Below are positions 61,601 to 64,000 of a stretch of DNA of 64,000 nt, piece by piece (the first letter of the stretch is position 1; the number at the start of each line of letters is the position of its first letter). The stretch spans positions 15,766,001-15,830,000 of the forward strand of contig NC_089994.1 in NCBI RefSeq assembly GCF_036417845.1, read 5' to 3'. Source of the stretch: Apteryx mantelli. Its lineage: Eukaryota > Chordata > Aves > Apterygiformes > Apterygidae. The translations under genes were made by a program, and so were the position numbers. The notes beneath the pieces are model-generated. The model was not told the origin of the DNA. It did not search any database and saw only the letters and a list, made by a program, of their open reading frames with translations.

Positions 61601-63219
61601 CTCTTTGGTGAGCCCACATAAACATTGATGCTGGAACCAGTCTCTGGCACTAAATTAGAGTTAACATTGACCGTTGATAGTTCCTGGAAATAGGTGACCA
61701 TTGTCATTGCTTTTATGACAAAGTACGAACTATCAGAATAAAATCTTCATTTCATGTGCTGCTATTGTGTATCCGAATTTGAGTCAGGTCAGGAGGACTG
61801 ATCCTTCAGTTGTGCTTATCACTACCTTATAGCCTAACTTTCAGATACAGCTCTTCATCCACAACATACTTTACAGAGCCGTAGTAACTAAACCTTCTTA
61901 ATTCCTCTGAGAGCAGCATCAAAGTTTCATCCCTCTTGGTAAAACATTCAAGATAAGTAACTTTCCATAAATTTGAAATAAAAAACATTCCTAGTTTCCT
62001 GGTTTTACTCTGAGAGTATTCCTGCCCAGGTAATTAACCTGGACATGCACTATCCTAGATCTCAGTCACTACAACCTTTTCTCAGTCTGAAGTGCTTCTT
62101 AATGCAAATACTGAAAGTGCAGAGCCAGCAGTTATTCAGGGCAAATACCTTCGGCGTCTCTCAGAAAGTATACAATATCACCTGACATAAATTCTTCTGG
62201 AATTTCATCAAGAGCCACATAGAAATACACTTTGTCAGCCTTCTGTTTTGTTAACTGGAACAGAAAATGAAAAAGAATATAACTATTACTATTTGCCACC
62301 GCATTTCTTAACAGCAAAAACATGTTTGTCTACTGTGAGCAATGGGACAGAATCATGTCAGCTCTGAGTACATTATATTCATATTGACGTCCAAATAAAC
62401 CACTAACAAAAATTAAATGTTAAAAATCACAAAGCTAACAGTAAAAATCATTAGCTTTAGAAGGAATGTTAATTTCCAGGCTAATGGGACTAATAGTATT
62501 AGTGCTGGAAATCTTAAATAAGAGAAAGGAACACACTTAAATGCCCCCCATCATGTCTTTCTGAGAATGCGTAGGCACCTACTCCCCTTCTGCCTGCATC
62601 TCAGTCATAAATCAAGTTTTGTTAAAAAGCCCAAACTCCATCCTGATCATCTAACTAGGGAAAATAATAGAGGTACAAAAGCCTTTGCTCACGGTCCCTT
62701 ACATGCTCTTCCTACGGTATTTTTATCTAGCAATTATTCTAACTGCAACTTTCCTGTTGCAAGCAACTCTGGGAATAGCTAATGTGGTATCTGAGTAATT
62801 CACTACTGCATTTCTTCACTGAAAATGTAGCATTTTGCCCAGTAAATTTCCTTTGCAATGTCATGTCAGCCAACGTCACAGGCTGTGGCAGACACCACAG
62901 ACCACTGGATTCAGGAGAAAATTTCTATTCTTGTAAAATGTTCTGTTCTGTTCACAGTACTTGCTCTGCATTGTACCTCTTTAACTTCCCCATCAGTTTT
63001 ATTGAAACATTCACATCCAAAACCCAGCATTTTCATATCCCCAAAAGAACAGAGTGAAATACAACAGCCTTACCTGAGGTATGTGTTCCATACTTTCAGT
63101 CACAAATTTTTGCTCCAGATCACTCGATTCAGACCCAATAGAGAGAGCTGATATGCGACCTTGCACACTTACATCAGCTGAAGATTCCAGAAGGGCTGTC
63201 TTGCTTTTCTGAGTCATCC
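6283..63219 (-). CDS. DNAH10: DNAH10, axonemal dynein heavy chain 10 (80 exons resolved)
   Basis: Motor subunit of an inner dynein arm of motile cilia and flagella; ATP hydrolysis drives sliding of outer doublet microtubules. The 80 exons join in phase to 13,832 nt. Counting from the ATG at 63217 gives 4,609 residues, close to the roughly 4,500-4,600 of vertebrate DNAH10. Order seen: tail (about 1-1280); linker (about 1290-1900); AAA1 with GPAGTGKT 1970-1977 and FDEFNRI near 2021; AAA2 with GPTGGGKS 2251-2258; AAA3 with GESGTSKT 2593-2600; AAA4 with GVGGSGKQS 2941-2949; stalk coiled coils flanking the microtubule-binding tip (about 3160-3480); AAA5, AAA6 and a C-terminal domain ending VCLTLNAD. 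No stop or frameshift was found. Sequence close to human DNAH10 and convergence with CCDC92 identify the paralogue. The exact start codon is uncertain. Residue numbers in the exon entries use this ATG. Confidence 0.95.
6912..7057 (-). CDS. DNAH10: DNAH10 exon 79 (C-terminal domain)
   Basis: 146 nt, residues 4513-4561, containing [20 protein letters not shown] and [17 protein letters not shown]. Confidence 0.96.
7058..8143 (-). other. DNAH10: DNAH10 intron between exons 78 and 79
   Basis: AT-rich intron holding the long inverted repeat at 7702-7849 and a short (ATAA)n run near 7869. Otherwise nothing recognised. Confidence 0.85.
7702..7849. repeat. long imperfect inverted repeat (hairpin)
   Basis: Left arm begins gagagcattgctagtcctag; the reverse complement of the right arm begins gagaacattactagtcctag (18 of 20 match). 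Similarity continues for about 50 bp per arm around a roughly 45-bp AT-rich loop. Lies in the intron between exons 78 and 79. Confidence 0.85.
8144..8324 (-). CDS. DNAH10: DNAH10 exon 78 (C-terminal domain)
   Basis: 181 nt, residues 4453-4513, containing [20 protein letters not shown] and [17 protein letters not shown]. Confidence 0.97.
8629..8796 (-). CDS. DNAH10: DNAH10 exon 77 (C-terminal domain)
   Basis: 168 nt, residues 4397-4452, containing [20 protein letters not shown] and [17 protein letters not shown]. Confidence 0.97.
8898..9109 (-). CDS. DNAH10: DNAH10 exon 76
   Basis: 212 nt, residues 4326-4396, containing [16 protein letters not shown] and [20 protein letters not shown]. Confidence 0.96.
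9225..9620. other. GC- and CpG-rich block inside DNAH10 intron
   Basis: Part of the intron between exons 75 and 76. The stretch about 9390-9600 is visibly far richer in G+C and CpG (ccccgccg, ccccgcgcc, ctcctcgcgc, ctgctgcggcgtccgt) than the AT-rich sequence around it. No protein was recognised on either strand. Confidence 0.6.
9667..9798 (-). CDS. DNAH10: DNAH10 exon 75
   Basis: 132 nt, residues 4282-4326, containing [20 protein letters not shown] and [13 protein letters not shown]. It abuts a GC-rich intronic block. Confidence 0.97.
9977..10026. repeat. compound (AC)n-(GT)n-(AT)n microsatellite
   Basis: (AC)12 at about 9977-10000, then gtgtgtatac, atatatatat and acacac. Largely self-complementary alternating purine-pyrimidine sequence in the DNAH10 intron between exons 74 and 75. 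Confidence 0.95.
10309..10480 (-). CDS. DNAH10: DNAH10 exon 74
   Basis: 172 nt, residues 4225-4282, containing [20 protein letters not shown] and [13 protein letters not shown]. Confidence 0.97.
11226..11321 (-). CDS. DNAH10: DNAH10 exon 73
   Basis: 96 nt, residues 4193-4224, containing [20 protein letters not shown]. Confidence 0.95.
11696..11905 (-). CDS. DNAH10: DNAH10 exon 72 (C-terminal region)
   Basis: 210 nt, residues 4123-4192, containing [17 protein letters not shown] and [20 protein letters not shown]. Confidence 0.97.
11906..13110 (-). other. DNAH10: DNAH10 intron between exons 71 and 72
   Basis: About 1.2 kb. No coding, RNA gene or repeat was recognised. Confidence 0.8.
13111..13311 (-). 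CDS. DNAH10: DNAH10 exon 71 (AAA6)
   Basis: 201 nt, residues 4056-4122, containing [20 protein letters not shown] and [20 protein letters not shown]. Confidence 0.97.
14137..14320 (-). CDS. DNAH10: DNAH10 exon 70 (AAA6)
   Basis: 184 nt, residues 3994-4055, containing [20 protein letters not shown] and [12 protein letters not shown]. Confidence 0.97.
14541..14695 (-). CDS. DNAH10: DNAH10 exon 69 (AAA6)
   Basis: 155 nt, residues 3943-3994, containing [20 protein letters not shown] and [11 protein letters not shown]. Confidence 0.96.
15473..15627 (-). CDS. DNAH10: DNAH10 exon 68
   Basis: 155 nt, residues 3891-3942, containing [19 protein letters not shown]. Donor AAAAAC|gtatgt. Confidence 0.95.
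16139..16243 (-). CDS. DNAH10: DNAH10 exon 67
   Basis: 105 nt, residues 3856-3891, containing [20 protein letters not shown]. Confidence 0.96.
16694..16967 (-). CDS. DNAH10: DNAH10 exon 66 (AAA5-AAA6)
   Basis: 274 nt, residues 3765-3856, containing [20 protein letters not shown] and [16 protein letters not shown]. Confidence 0.97.
16968..18301 (-). other. DNAH10: DNAH10 intron between exons 65 and 66
   Basis: About 1.3 kb. Holds the degenerate CR1 relic (17553-17712) and a chance + strand open frame (17722-18069). Confidence 0.8.
17553..17712 (-). mobile_element. degenerate CR1-like fragment
   Basis: Shares the CR1 order on the reverse strand (cagaatcatgg, ggaagggccctcaggagatc, gagtccaac, then a cagctgtgactttgcccaac-like stretch) but is much more diverged than the copy at 34.8 kb. 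Intron between exons 65 and 66. Confidence 0.5.
18302..18531 (-). CDS. DNAH10: DNAH10 exon 65 (after AAA5)
   Basis: 230 nt, residues 3688-3764, containing [20 protein letters not shown] and [19 protein letters not shown]. Confidence 0.97.
18892..19171 (-). CDS. DNAH10: DNAH10 exon 64 (AAA5)
   Basis: 280 nt, residues 3595-3688, containing [20 protein letters not shown] and [20 protein letters not shown]. Confidence 0.97.
19663..19810 (-). CDS. DNAH10: DNAH10 exon 63 (AAA5)
   Basis: 148 nt, residues 3545-3594, containing [20 protein letters not shown] and [18 protein letters not shown]. Confidence 0.96.
20429..20650 (-). CDS. DNAH10: DNAH10 exon 62 (CC2 end to AAA5)
   Basis: 222 nt, residues 3471-3545, containing [20 protein letters not shown] and [20 protein letters not shown]. 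Confidence 0.96.
21027..21244 (-). CDS. DNAH10: DNAH10 exon 61 (stalk CC2)
   Basis: 218 nt, residues 3399-3471, heptad-rich, containing [20 protein letters not shown]. Confidence 0.96.
21963..22099 (-). CDS. DNAH10: DNAH10 exon 60 (microtubule-binding domain)
   Basis: 137 nt, residues 3353-3398, containing [20 protein letters not shown], then the start of stalk helix CC2 (RPKREK). Confidence 0.96.
22898..23079 (-). CDS. DNAH10: DNAH10 exon 59 (microtubule-binding domain)
   Basis: 182 nt, residues 3292-3353, containing [19 protein letters not shown] and [20 protein letters not shown], the microtubule-binding tip of the stalk. Confidence 0.96.
23926..24100 (-). CDS. DNAH10: DNAH10 exon 58 (stalk CC1)
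   Basis: 175 nt, residues 3234-3292, a charged heptad stretch ending [20 protein letters not shown]. Confidence 0.96.
24678..24839 (-). CDS. DNAH10: DNAH10 exon 57 (stalk CC1; GC donor)
   Basis: 162 nt, residues 3180-3234, containing [20 protein letters not shown] and [19 protein letters not shown]. Donor AGTAG|gcaagt is a GC-AG intron. Confidence 0.95.
25487..25684 (-). CDS. DNAH10: DNAH10 exon 56 (start of stalk helix CC1)
   Basis: 198 nt, residues 3114-3180, containing [20 protein letters not shown] and [13 protein letters not shown]. Confidence 0.96.
26095..26175 (-). CDS. DNAH10: DNAH10 exon 55 (AAA4 end)
   Basis: 81 nt, residues 3087-3114, coding for [20 protein letters not shown]. 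Acceptor tttaag, donor GTCG|gtatgt. Confidence 0.95.
26997..27200 (-). CDS. DNAH10: DNAH10 exon 54 (AAA4)
   Basis: 204 nt, residues 3019-3087, containing [19 protein letters not shown] and [20 protein letters not shown]. Confidence 0.97.
27201..28272 (-). other. DNAH10: DNAH10 intron between exons 53 and 54
   Basis: About 1.1 kb. Nothing recognised. Confidence 0.8.
28273..28444 (-). CDS. DNAH10: DNAH10 exon 53 (AAA4 Walker B)
   Basis: 172 nt, residues 2962-3019, containing [20 protein letters not shown] and FLFTDSHV (Walker B around D3000). Confidence 0.96.
29088..29276 (-). CDS. DNAH10: DNAH10 exon 52 (AAA4 Walker A)
   Basis: 189 nt, residues 2899-2961, with [20 protein letters not shown] and Walker [10 protein letters not shown] at 2941-2949. 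Confidence 0.97.
29581..29748 (-). CDS. DNAH10: DNAH10 exon 51 (AAA4)
   Basis: 168 nt, residues 2843-2898, containing [20 protein letters not shown] and [16 protein letters not shown]. The acceptor (acttgaag) has a weak pyrimidine tract. Confidence 0.95.
29749..30802 (-). other. DNAH10: DNAH10 intron between exons 50 and 51
   Basis: About 1.05 kb. Nothing recognised. Confidence 0.8.
30803..30896 (-). CDS. DNAH10: DNAH10 exon 50 (AAA3-AAA4)
   Basis: 94 nt, residues 2811-2842, containing [20 protein letters not shown]. Confidence 0.96.
31222..31394 (-). CDS. DNAH10: DNAH10 exon 49 (AAA3)
   Basis: 173 nt, residues 2754-2811, containing [20 protein letters not shown]. Confidence 0.97.
32077..32337 (-). 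CDS. DNAH10: DNAH10 exon 48 (AAA3)
   Basis: 261 nt, residues 2667-2753, containing [20 protein letters not shown] and [20 protein letters not shown]. Confidence 0.97.
32886..33038 (-). CDS. DNAH10: DNAH10 exon 47 (AAA3 Walker B)
   Basis: 153 nt, residues 2616-2666, containing [20 protein letters not shown] and FMDDMNMPR (Walker B D2660-D2661). Confidence 0.97.
33451..33596 (-). CDS. DNAH10: DNAH10 exon 46 (AAA3 Walker A)
   Basis: 146 nt, residues 2567-2615, containing [12 protein letters not shown] and the Walker A GESGTSKT at 2593-2600. Confidence 0.97.
34521..34640 (-). CDS. DNAH10: DNAH10 exon 45 (before AAA3)
   Basis: 120 nt, residues 2527-2567, containing [20 protein letters not shown]. 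Confidence 0.94.
34766..34918 (-). mobile_element. CR1 LINE 3' fragment
   Basis: The + strand carries the reverse complement of a CR1 3' end: the acagaatcacagaatcgctg start, then ttggaagggacctctggaga, tagtccaacccccctgctca and the tail-ward tccagagaaggagactccac. CR1 is the dominant LINE of birds and other sauropsids. It is 5'-truncated and sits in the DNAH10 intron between exons 44 and 45. Confidence 0.88.
35255..35471 (-). CDS. DNAH10: DNAH10 exon 44 (AAA2-AAA3)
   Basis: 217 nt, residues 2455-2527, containing [20 protein letters not shown] and AKPGELP. Confidence 0.94.
35772..35906 (-). CDS. DNAH10: DNAH10 exon 43 (AAA2-AAA3)
   Basis: 135 nt, residues 2410-2454, containing [20 protein letters not shown] and IVPQTDLNM. 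Confidence 0.94.
35907..37174 (-). other. DNAH10: AT-rich DNAH10 intron between exons 42 and 43
   Basis: About 1.3 kb, with a strongly AT-rich core (about 36480-36920). No repeat family or gene recognised. Confidence 0.8.
37175..37297 (-). CDS. DNAH10: DNAH10 exon 42 (AAA2 sensor region)
   Basis: 123 nt, residues 2369-2409, containing [19 protein letters not shown], the conserved axonemal dynein ATVSRCGM segment. Confidence 0.97.
37430..37565 (-). CDS. DNAH10: DNAH10 exon 41 (AAA2 Walker B)
   Basis: 136 nt, residues 2323-2368, containing [19 protein letters not shown], the AAA2 Walker B region. Confidence 0.97.
37900..38058 (-). CDS. DNAH10: DNAH10 exon 40 (AAA2)
   Basis: 159 nt, residues 2270-2323, containing [20 protein letters not shown] and [15 protein letters not shown]. 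Confidence 0.97.
38237..38355 (-). CDS. DNAH10: DNAH10 exon 39 (AAA2 Walker A)
   Basis: 119 nt, residues 2231-2270, with GPTGGGKS at 2251-2258. Confidence 0.97.
38534..38725 (-). CDS. DNAH10: DNAH10 exon 38 (AAA1-AAA2)
   Basis: 192 nt, residues 2167-2230, containing [20 protein letters not shown] and [12 protein letters not shown]. Confidence 0.97.
39318..39416. repeat. diverged direct repeat, copy A
   Basis: Shares cacttag..taaaat..tc(c)aaaaa.ttagct, cattcatctg.ctatttg.at, cctg.at and catcaaga.. with copy B at 40180-40263. Intron between exons 37 and 38. Confidence 0.65.
39644..39790 (-). CDS. DNAH10: DNAH10 exon 37 (AAA1 small domain)
   Basis: 147 nt, residues 2118-2166, containing [20 protein letters not shown]. 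Confidence 0.97.
39900..40088 (-). CDS. DNAH10: DNAH10 exon 36 (AAA1 sensor I)
   Basis: 189 nt, residues 2055-2117, containing [20 protein letters not shown]2073 is the sensor I residue by family comparison. Confidence 0.97.
40180..40263. repeat. diverged direct repeat, copy B
   Basis: Partner of copy A at 39318-39416, same orientation, in the intron between exons 35 and 36. Exons 36 and 37 lie between the two copies. Confidence 0.65.
40627..40779 (-). CDS. DNAH10: DNAH10 exon 35 (AAA1 Walker B)
   Basis: 153 nt, residues 2004-2054, containing [13 protein letters not shown]; the catalytic Walker B pair is D2022-E2023. Confidence 0.98.
41215..41349 (-). CDS. DNAH10: DNAH10 exon 34 (AAA1 Walker A)
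   Basis: 135 nt, residues 1959-2003. Carries Walker A GPAGTGKT at 1970-1977 followed by [11 protein letters not shown]. This is the main hydrolytic site of the motor. Confidence 0.98.
41645..41828 (-). CDS. DNAH10: DNAH10 exon 33 (start of AAA1)
   Basis: 184 nt, residues 1897-1958, containing [11 protein letters not shown] and [20 protein letters not shown], the conserved entry to AAA1. Confidence 0.97.
41919..42188 (-). CDS. DNAH10: DNAH10 exon 32 (linker end)
   Basis: 270 nt, residues 1807-1897, containing [20 protein letters not shown] and [15 protein letters not shown]. Confidence 0.96.
42683..42906 (-). CDS. DNAH10: DNAH10 exon 31 (linker)
   Basis: 224 nt, residues 1733-1807, containing [11 protein letters not shown] and [19 protein letters not shown]. 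Confidence 0.96.
43135..43275 (+). mobile_element. possible old sauropsid LINE (CR1-type) relic
   Basis: Contains ggttatttcataattgatca, ctggccagtgtaagaggtgg and gatagaccatggactgga, which resemble a common CR1-type consensus around a tggaccattggtctgaccca segment. Based on memory of the consensus, so tentative. Confidence 0.35.
43413..43646 (-). CDS. DNAH10: DNAH10 exon 30 (linker)
   Basis: 234 nt, residues 1655-1732, containing [20 protein letters not shown] and [10 protein letters not shown]. Confidence 0.96.
44422..44544 (-). CDS. DNAH10: DNAH10 exon 29 (linker; GC donor)
   Basis: 123 nt, residues 1614-1654, containing [20 protein letters not shown]. Donor AAAAAG|gcaagt is a GC-AG intron. 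Confidence 0.94.
44645..44878 (-). CDS. DNAH10: DNAH10 exon 28 (linker)
   Basis: 234 nt, residues 1536-1613, containing [20 protein letters not shown] and [14 protein letters not shown]. Confidence 0.96.
45312..45468 (-). CDS. DNAH10: DNAH10 exon 27 (linker)
   Basis: 157 nt, residues 1483-1535, containing [15 protein letters not shown] and [14 protein letters not shown]. Confidence 0.95.
45768..45979 (-). CDS. DNAH10: DNAH10 exon 26 (linker)
   Basis: 212 nt, residues 1413-1483, containing [20 protein letters not shown] and [16 protein letters not shown]. Confidence 0.95.
46629..46665. repeat. (GT)n microsatellite, (CA)n on the transcript strand
   Basis: About 18 units, beginning roughly 22 nt downstream of the exon 25 splice donor in transcript orientation. 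Confidence 0.95.
46687..46865 (-). CDS. DNAH10: DNAH10 exon 25 (linker)
   Basis: 179 nt, residues 1353-1412, containing [23 protein letters not shown] microsatellite begins about 22 nt past its donor (CAAAAA|gtaagt). Confidence 0.94.
47085..47187 (-). CDS. DNAH10: DNAH10 exon 24
   Basis: 103 nt, residues 1319-1353, containing [18 protein letters not shown]. Confidence 0.93.
47227..47314 (-). repeat. DNAH10: 43/44-bp tandem duplication including a splice donor
   Basis: Two copies (about 47227-47270 and 47271-47314) of ctaattttttcagtattaca followed by aatattacctYtgtaaatgt, differing by one T in the homopolymer and one C/T. The second copy holds the real 3' end and donor of exon 23. Confidence 0.9.
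47299..47415 (-). CDS. DNAH10: DNAH10 exon 23
   Basis: 117 nt, residues 1280-1318, ending [10 protein letters not shown]. Its 3' end and donor site are duplicated in tandem just downstream (see findings). Confidence 0.93.
47576..47631 (+). mobile_element. short CR1-like 3' fragment
   Basis: gagcagggaggttggactag followed by a diverged form of the usual agatgatctccagaggtccc and caaacctcaa. CR1 in sense orientation on +, about 55 bp, in the intron between exons 22 and 23. Confidence 0.5.
47728..47886 (-). CDS. DNAH10: DNAH10 exon 22 (tail/linker border)
   Basis: 159 nt, residues 1227-1279, containing [20 protein letters not shown]. Confidence 0.94.
48317..48793 (-). CDS. DNAH10: DNAH10 exon 21 (tail, largest exon)
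   Basis: 477 nt, residues 1068-1226, containing [36 protein letters not shown] and [20 protein letters not shown]. Acceptor atctctag, donor TTGAG|gtagat. Confidence 0.96.
48794..49794 (-). other. DNAH10: DNAH10 intron between exons 20 and 21
   Basis: About 1.0 kb. Nothing recognised beyond chance open frames. Confidence 0.8.
49795..49951 (-). CDS. DNAH10: DNAH10 exon 20 (tail)
   Basis: 157 nt, residues 1015-1067, containing [20 protein letters not shown]. Confidence 0.94.
50848..51055 (-). CDS. DNAH10: DNAH10 exon 19 (tail)
   Basis: 208 nt, residues 946-1015, containing [19 protein letters not shown] and [18 protein letters not shown]. Confidence 0.94.
51509..51673 (-). CDS. DNAH10: DNAH10 exon 18 (tail)
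   Basis: 165 nt, residues 891-946, containing [20 protein letters not shown]. Confidence 0.93.
51884..51955 (-). mobile_element. possible CR1-type LINE relic
   Basis: acataagaaacaccctcctg, gatcagaccctatctaaccc and agtattttgtctctgatggt resemble the reverse complement of the same CR1-type consensus seen near 43.2 kb. Tentative. Confidence 0.4.
52075..52226 (-). CDS. DNAH10: DNAH10 exon 17 (tail)
   Basis: 152 nt, residues 840-891, containing [19 protein letters not shown] and [11 protein letters not shown]. Confidence 0.94.
52954..53123 (-). CDS. DNAH10: DNAH10 exon 16 (tail)
   Basis: 170 nt, residues 784-840, containing [20 protein letters not shown] and [12 protein letters not shown]. Confidence 0.94.
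53798..53974 (-). CDS. DNAH10: DNAH10 exon 15 (tail)
   Basis: 177 nt, residues 725-783, containing [13 protein letters not shown] and LLKKTLLTK. Confidence 0.93.
54320..54496 (-). CDS. DNAH10: DNAH10 exon 14 (tail)
   Basis: 177 nt, residues 666-724, containing [20 protein letters not shown], a hallmark of axonemal dynein tails. Confidence 0.95.
55217..55387 (-). CDS. DNAH10: DNAH10 exon 13 (tail)
   Basis: 171 nt, residues 609-665, containing [19 protein letters not shown]. Donor AAAGAG|gtattt. Confidence 0.94.
56027..56221 (-). CDS. DNAH10: DNAH10 exon 12 (tail)
   Basis: 195 nt, residues 544-608, containing [20 protein letters not shown] and LTFDPFSIK. Confidence 0.94.
56976..57174 (-). 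CDS. DNAH10: DNAH10 exon 11 (tail)
   Basis: 199 nt, residues 477-543, containing [20 protein letters not shown]. Acceptor gttaatag, donor CTGCAG... read as TTGCAG|gtacta. Confidence 0.93.
57659..57849 (-). CDS. DNAH10: DNAH10 exon 10 (tail)
   Basis: 191 nt, residues 414-477, containing [20 protein letters not shown] and RIAWEIS. Strong dynein tail signature. Confidence 0.94.
58509..58739 (-). CDS. DNAH10: DNAH10 exon 9 (tail)
   Basis: 231 nt, residues 337-413, containing [20 protein letters not shown] and [14 protein letters not shown]. These are typical of the dynein tail DHC_N1 region. Confidence 0.93.
59440..59597 (-). CDS. DNAH10: DNAH10 exon 8 (tail)
   Basis: 158 nt, residues 284-336, containing [19 protein letters not shown]. 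Start of the conserved dynein heavy-chain N-terminal region 1. Confidence 0.9.
60312..60540 (-). CDS. DNAH10: DNAH10 exon 7 (tail; GC donor)
   Basis: 229 nt, residues 208-284, containing [20 protein letters not shown]. The donor is GAAG|gcaagt, a GC-AG intron; no nearby GT donor keeps the frame. Confidence 0.88.
61014..61129 (-). CDS. DNAH10: DNAH10 exon 6 (tail)
   Basis: 116 nt, residues 169-207, containing [20 protein letters not shown]. Acceptor ctgtttag, donor CACAG|gtaaat. Confidence 0.85.
61506..61537 (-). CDS. DNAH10: DNAH10 exon 5, 32-nt micro-exon
   Basis: 32 nt coding for [10 protein letters not shown] with split codons at both ends. Acceptor tttatag, donor GATG|gtaata. Required to keep phase between exons 4 and 6. 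Confidence 0.65.
61583..61683 (-). CDS. DNAH10: DNAH10 exon 4 (N-terminal tail)
   Basis: 101 nt, residues 125-158, ending SKMHGF plus AG. Acceptor atttccag, donor TTTTAG|gttaca. Confidence 0.7.
61839..61960 (-). CDS. DNAH10: DNAH10 exon 3 (N-terminal tail)
   Basis: 122 nt, residues 84-124, containing [16 protein letters not shown]. It is chosen because it is the only open stretch that bridges the phase gap between exons 2 and 4. Splice sites are mediocre (ggaaag acceptor, AAA|gttagg donor). Confidence 0.65.
62149..62254 (-). CDS. DNAH10: DNAH10 exon 2 (N-terminal tail)
   Basis: 106 nt, residues 49-84. Contains [15 protein letters not shown] and [10 protein letters not shown]. Acceptor ttccag, donor GAAG|gtattt. 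Confidence 0.85.
63074..63219 (-). CDS. DNAH10: DNAH10 exon 1 of the resolved set
   Basis: 146 nt. The first two bases complete a codon from upstream, then ATG at 63217 (residue 1) begins MTQKSK. Ser/Glu-rich N-terminus ending EHIPQ. Acceptor ttcttag, donor gtaagg. The ATG may be internal, because the frame stays open upstream. Confidence 0.8.
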
Positions 63220-64000
63220 CTAAGAAAAAGCACAAGAAAATTCAATTAAAGAACAGGTATTCTGTGCATTTAAGACAGATCCTTCCAATTATCTTCTCAA
63301 AATAAATGACTAGGTATTTTTGTCCACCTTCAGCACCATCTTTCACCAACCAGTCATCCAGTCTTGGTGTTAATCATAAATTTTCCCCTGCAGCATTACT
63401 GAAGGATTTGATCCAAGCATGCAAGTGACCTTGCTGCATTTCACAGCTAATGGGGTTTTATTTACAACCTCCTTTCTAGCTTTTTCAAACACAAATGATT
63501 TTTTTACGATAAAATAAGTGGGTTAATGCATTTCAATATGAAAGCACTTTGCAAAAGAAACCTTGCAAACAATTAAAGGTTTTGTCACCCTGAGCTGTGT
63601 TGGGGAAAATGTCTGTAGATATGGTGTGCCCAAGAAGTCATGGTGAAGGCACTGTAACAGAAACAACCGTACGAATTCCAAGGCCAGCCAAGGACCACTA
63701 TTCTACATTGTTTTTTGAAAAGTGCAGTATGTCTTCTTCCCCTTTCAGCACAGGCTTCTAGACACTTAAAAGGAGTGGAAAAGGTTCAGTCACATCTACA
63801 ACTGGAAAGGTCATGCCCCTTTGTGTTCTTATATTATTATCAAGCAATAATAATTCTGTCTTACTCTTTTGAGCATTAACTTGCAGCATTGCAGCTGCAT
63901 CCGTTCAGAGGTGTAGGAGAGGAATAGGACTGTATCATTCCTTTAGTCCACTTACACACAGGCCAGACATCATCACTTAACTTTAGTGGTTCTATTTTTT
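63220..64000 (-). other. DNAH10: region upstream of the confident DNAH10 exons
   Basis: Probably a 5' intron, 5' UTR or promoter-proximal sequence. A short open segment at 63328-63362 ends in a plausible donor (GAAG|gtggac) whose phase fits exon 1, and codes for LDDWLVKDGAE. A further ATG (63639-63641) is discussed in findings. No promoter motif can be supported. Confidence 0.45.

Noticed and set aside
1..64000. Search for tRNA, rRNA, snoRNA, retroviral genes or an undescribed gene cluster
   Set aside because: Nothing convincing was seen; the window is accounted for by CCDC92, DNAH10, their introns and small repeats.

Overview
The window is eukaryotic nuclear DNA from a sauropsid, most likely a bird. 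The coding sequence is split into many short exons with GT-AG (and a few GC-AG) introns. There is a clear CR1 LINE fragment (34766-34918) plus weaker CR1-like pieces. The gene order CCDC92 followed by DNAH10, tail to tail, is the vertebrate arrangement (human 12q24.31). DNAH10 occupies only about 57 kb here, which fits a compact avian genome. The species cannot be named from the sequence alone.

Layout. Positions 1-583 are CCDC92 intron. Three CCDC92 coding exons lie on the + strand (601-730, 1477-1518, 3057-3832), followed by a 3' UTR of about 2 kb to roughly 5.9 kb. From about 6.0 kb to 63.2 kb the - strand carries DNAH10. I resolved 80 coding exons whose phases all match: 13,832 nt giving 4,609 codable residues plus a stop from the first ATG in the 5'-most confident exon. 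No internal stop or frameshift was seen, so the gene looks intact. 63220-64000 is upstream of the confident model and may hold one or two further small 5' exons.

Working together. DNAH10 is an inner-arm axonemal dynein heavy chain (I1/f family): N-terminal tail, linker, six AAA modules (Walker A visible in AAA1-AAA4), a coiled-coil stalk with a microtubule-binding tip, and a C-terminal domain. CCDC92 is a centriole/centrosome-associated coiled-coil protein. The two are convergent neighbours and their predicted 3' ends lie within about 150 bp, so transcript overlap is possible.

I see no prokaryotic, viral or undescribed genetic system. The points worth a second look are structural: three GC-AG introns, a 32-nt micro-exon, a tandem duplication of a 5' splice site, a CA repeat next to a splice donor, a long imperfect hairpin, a diverged repeat shared by two nearby introns, a GC-rich block inside an AT-rich gene, and uncertain 5' exons.
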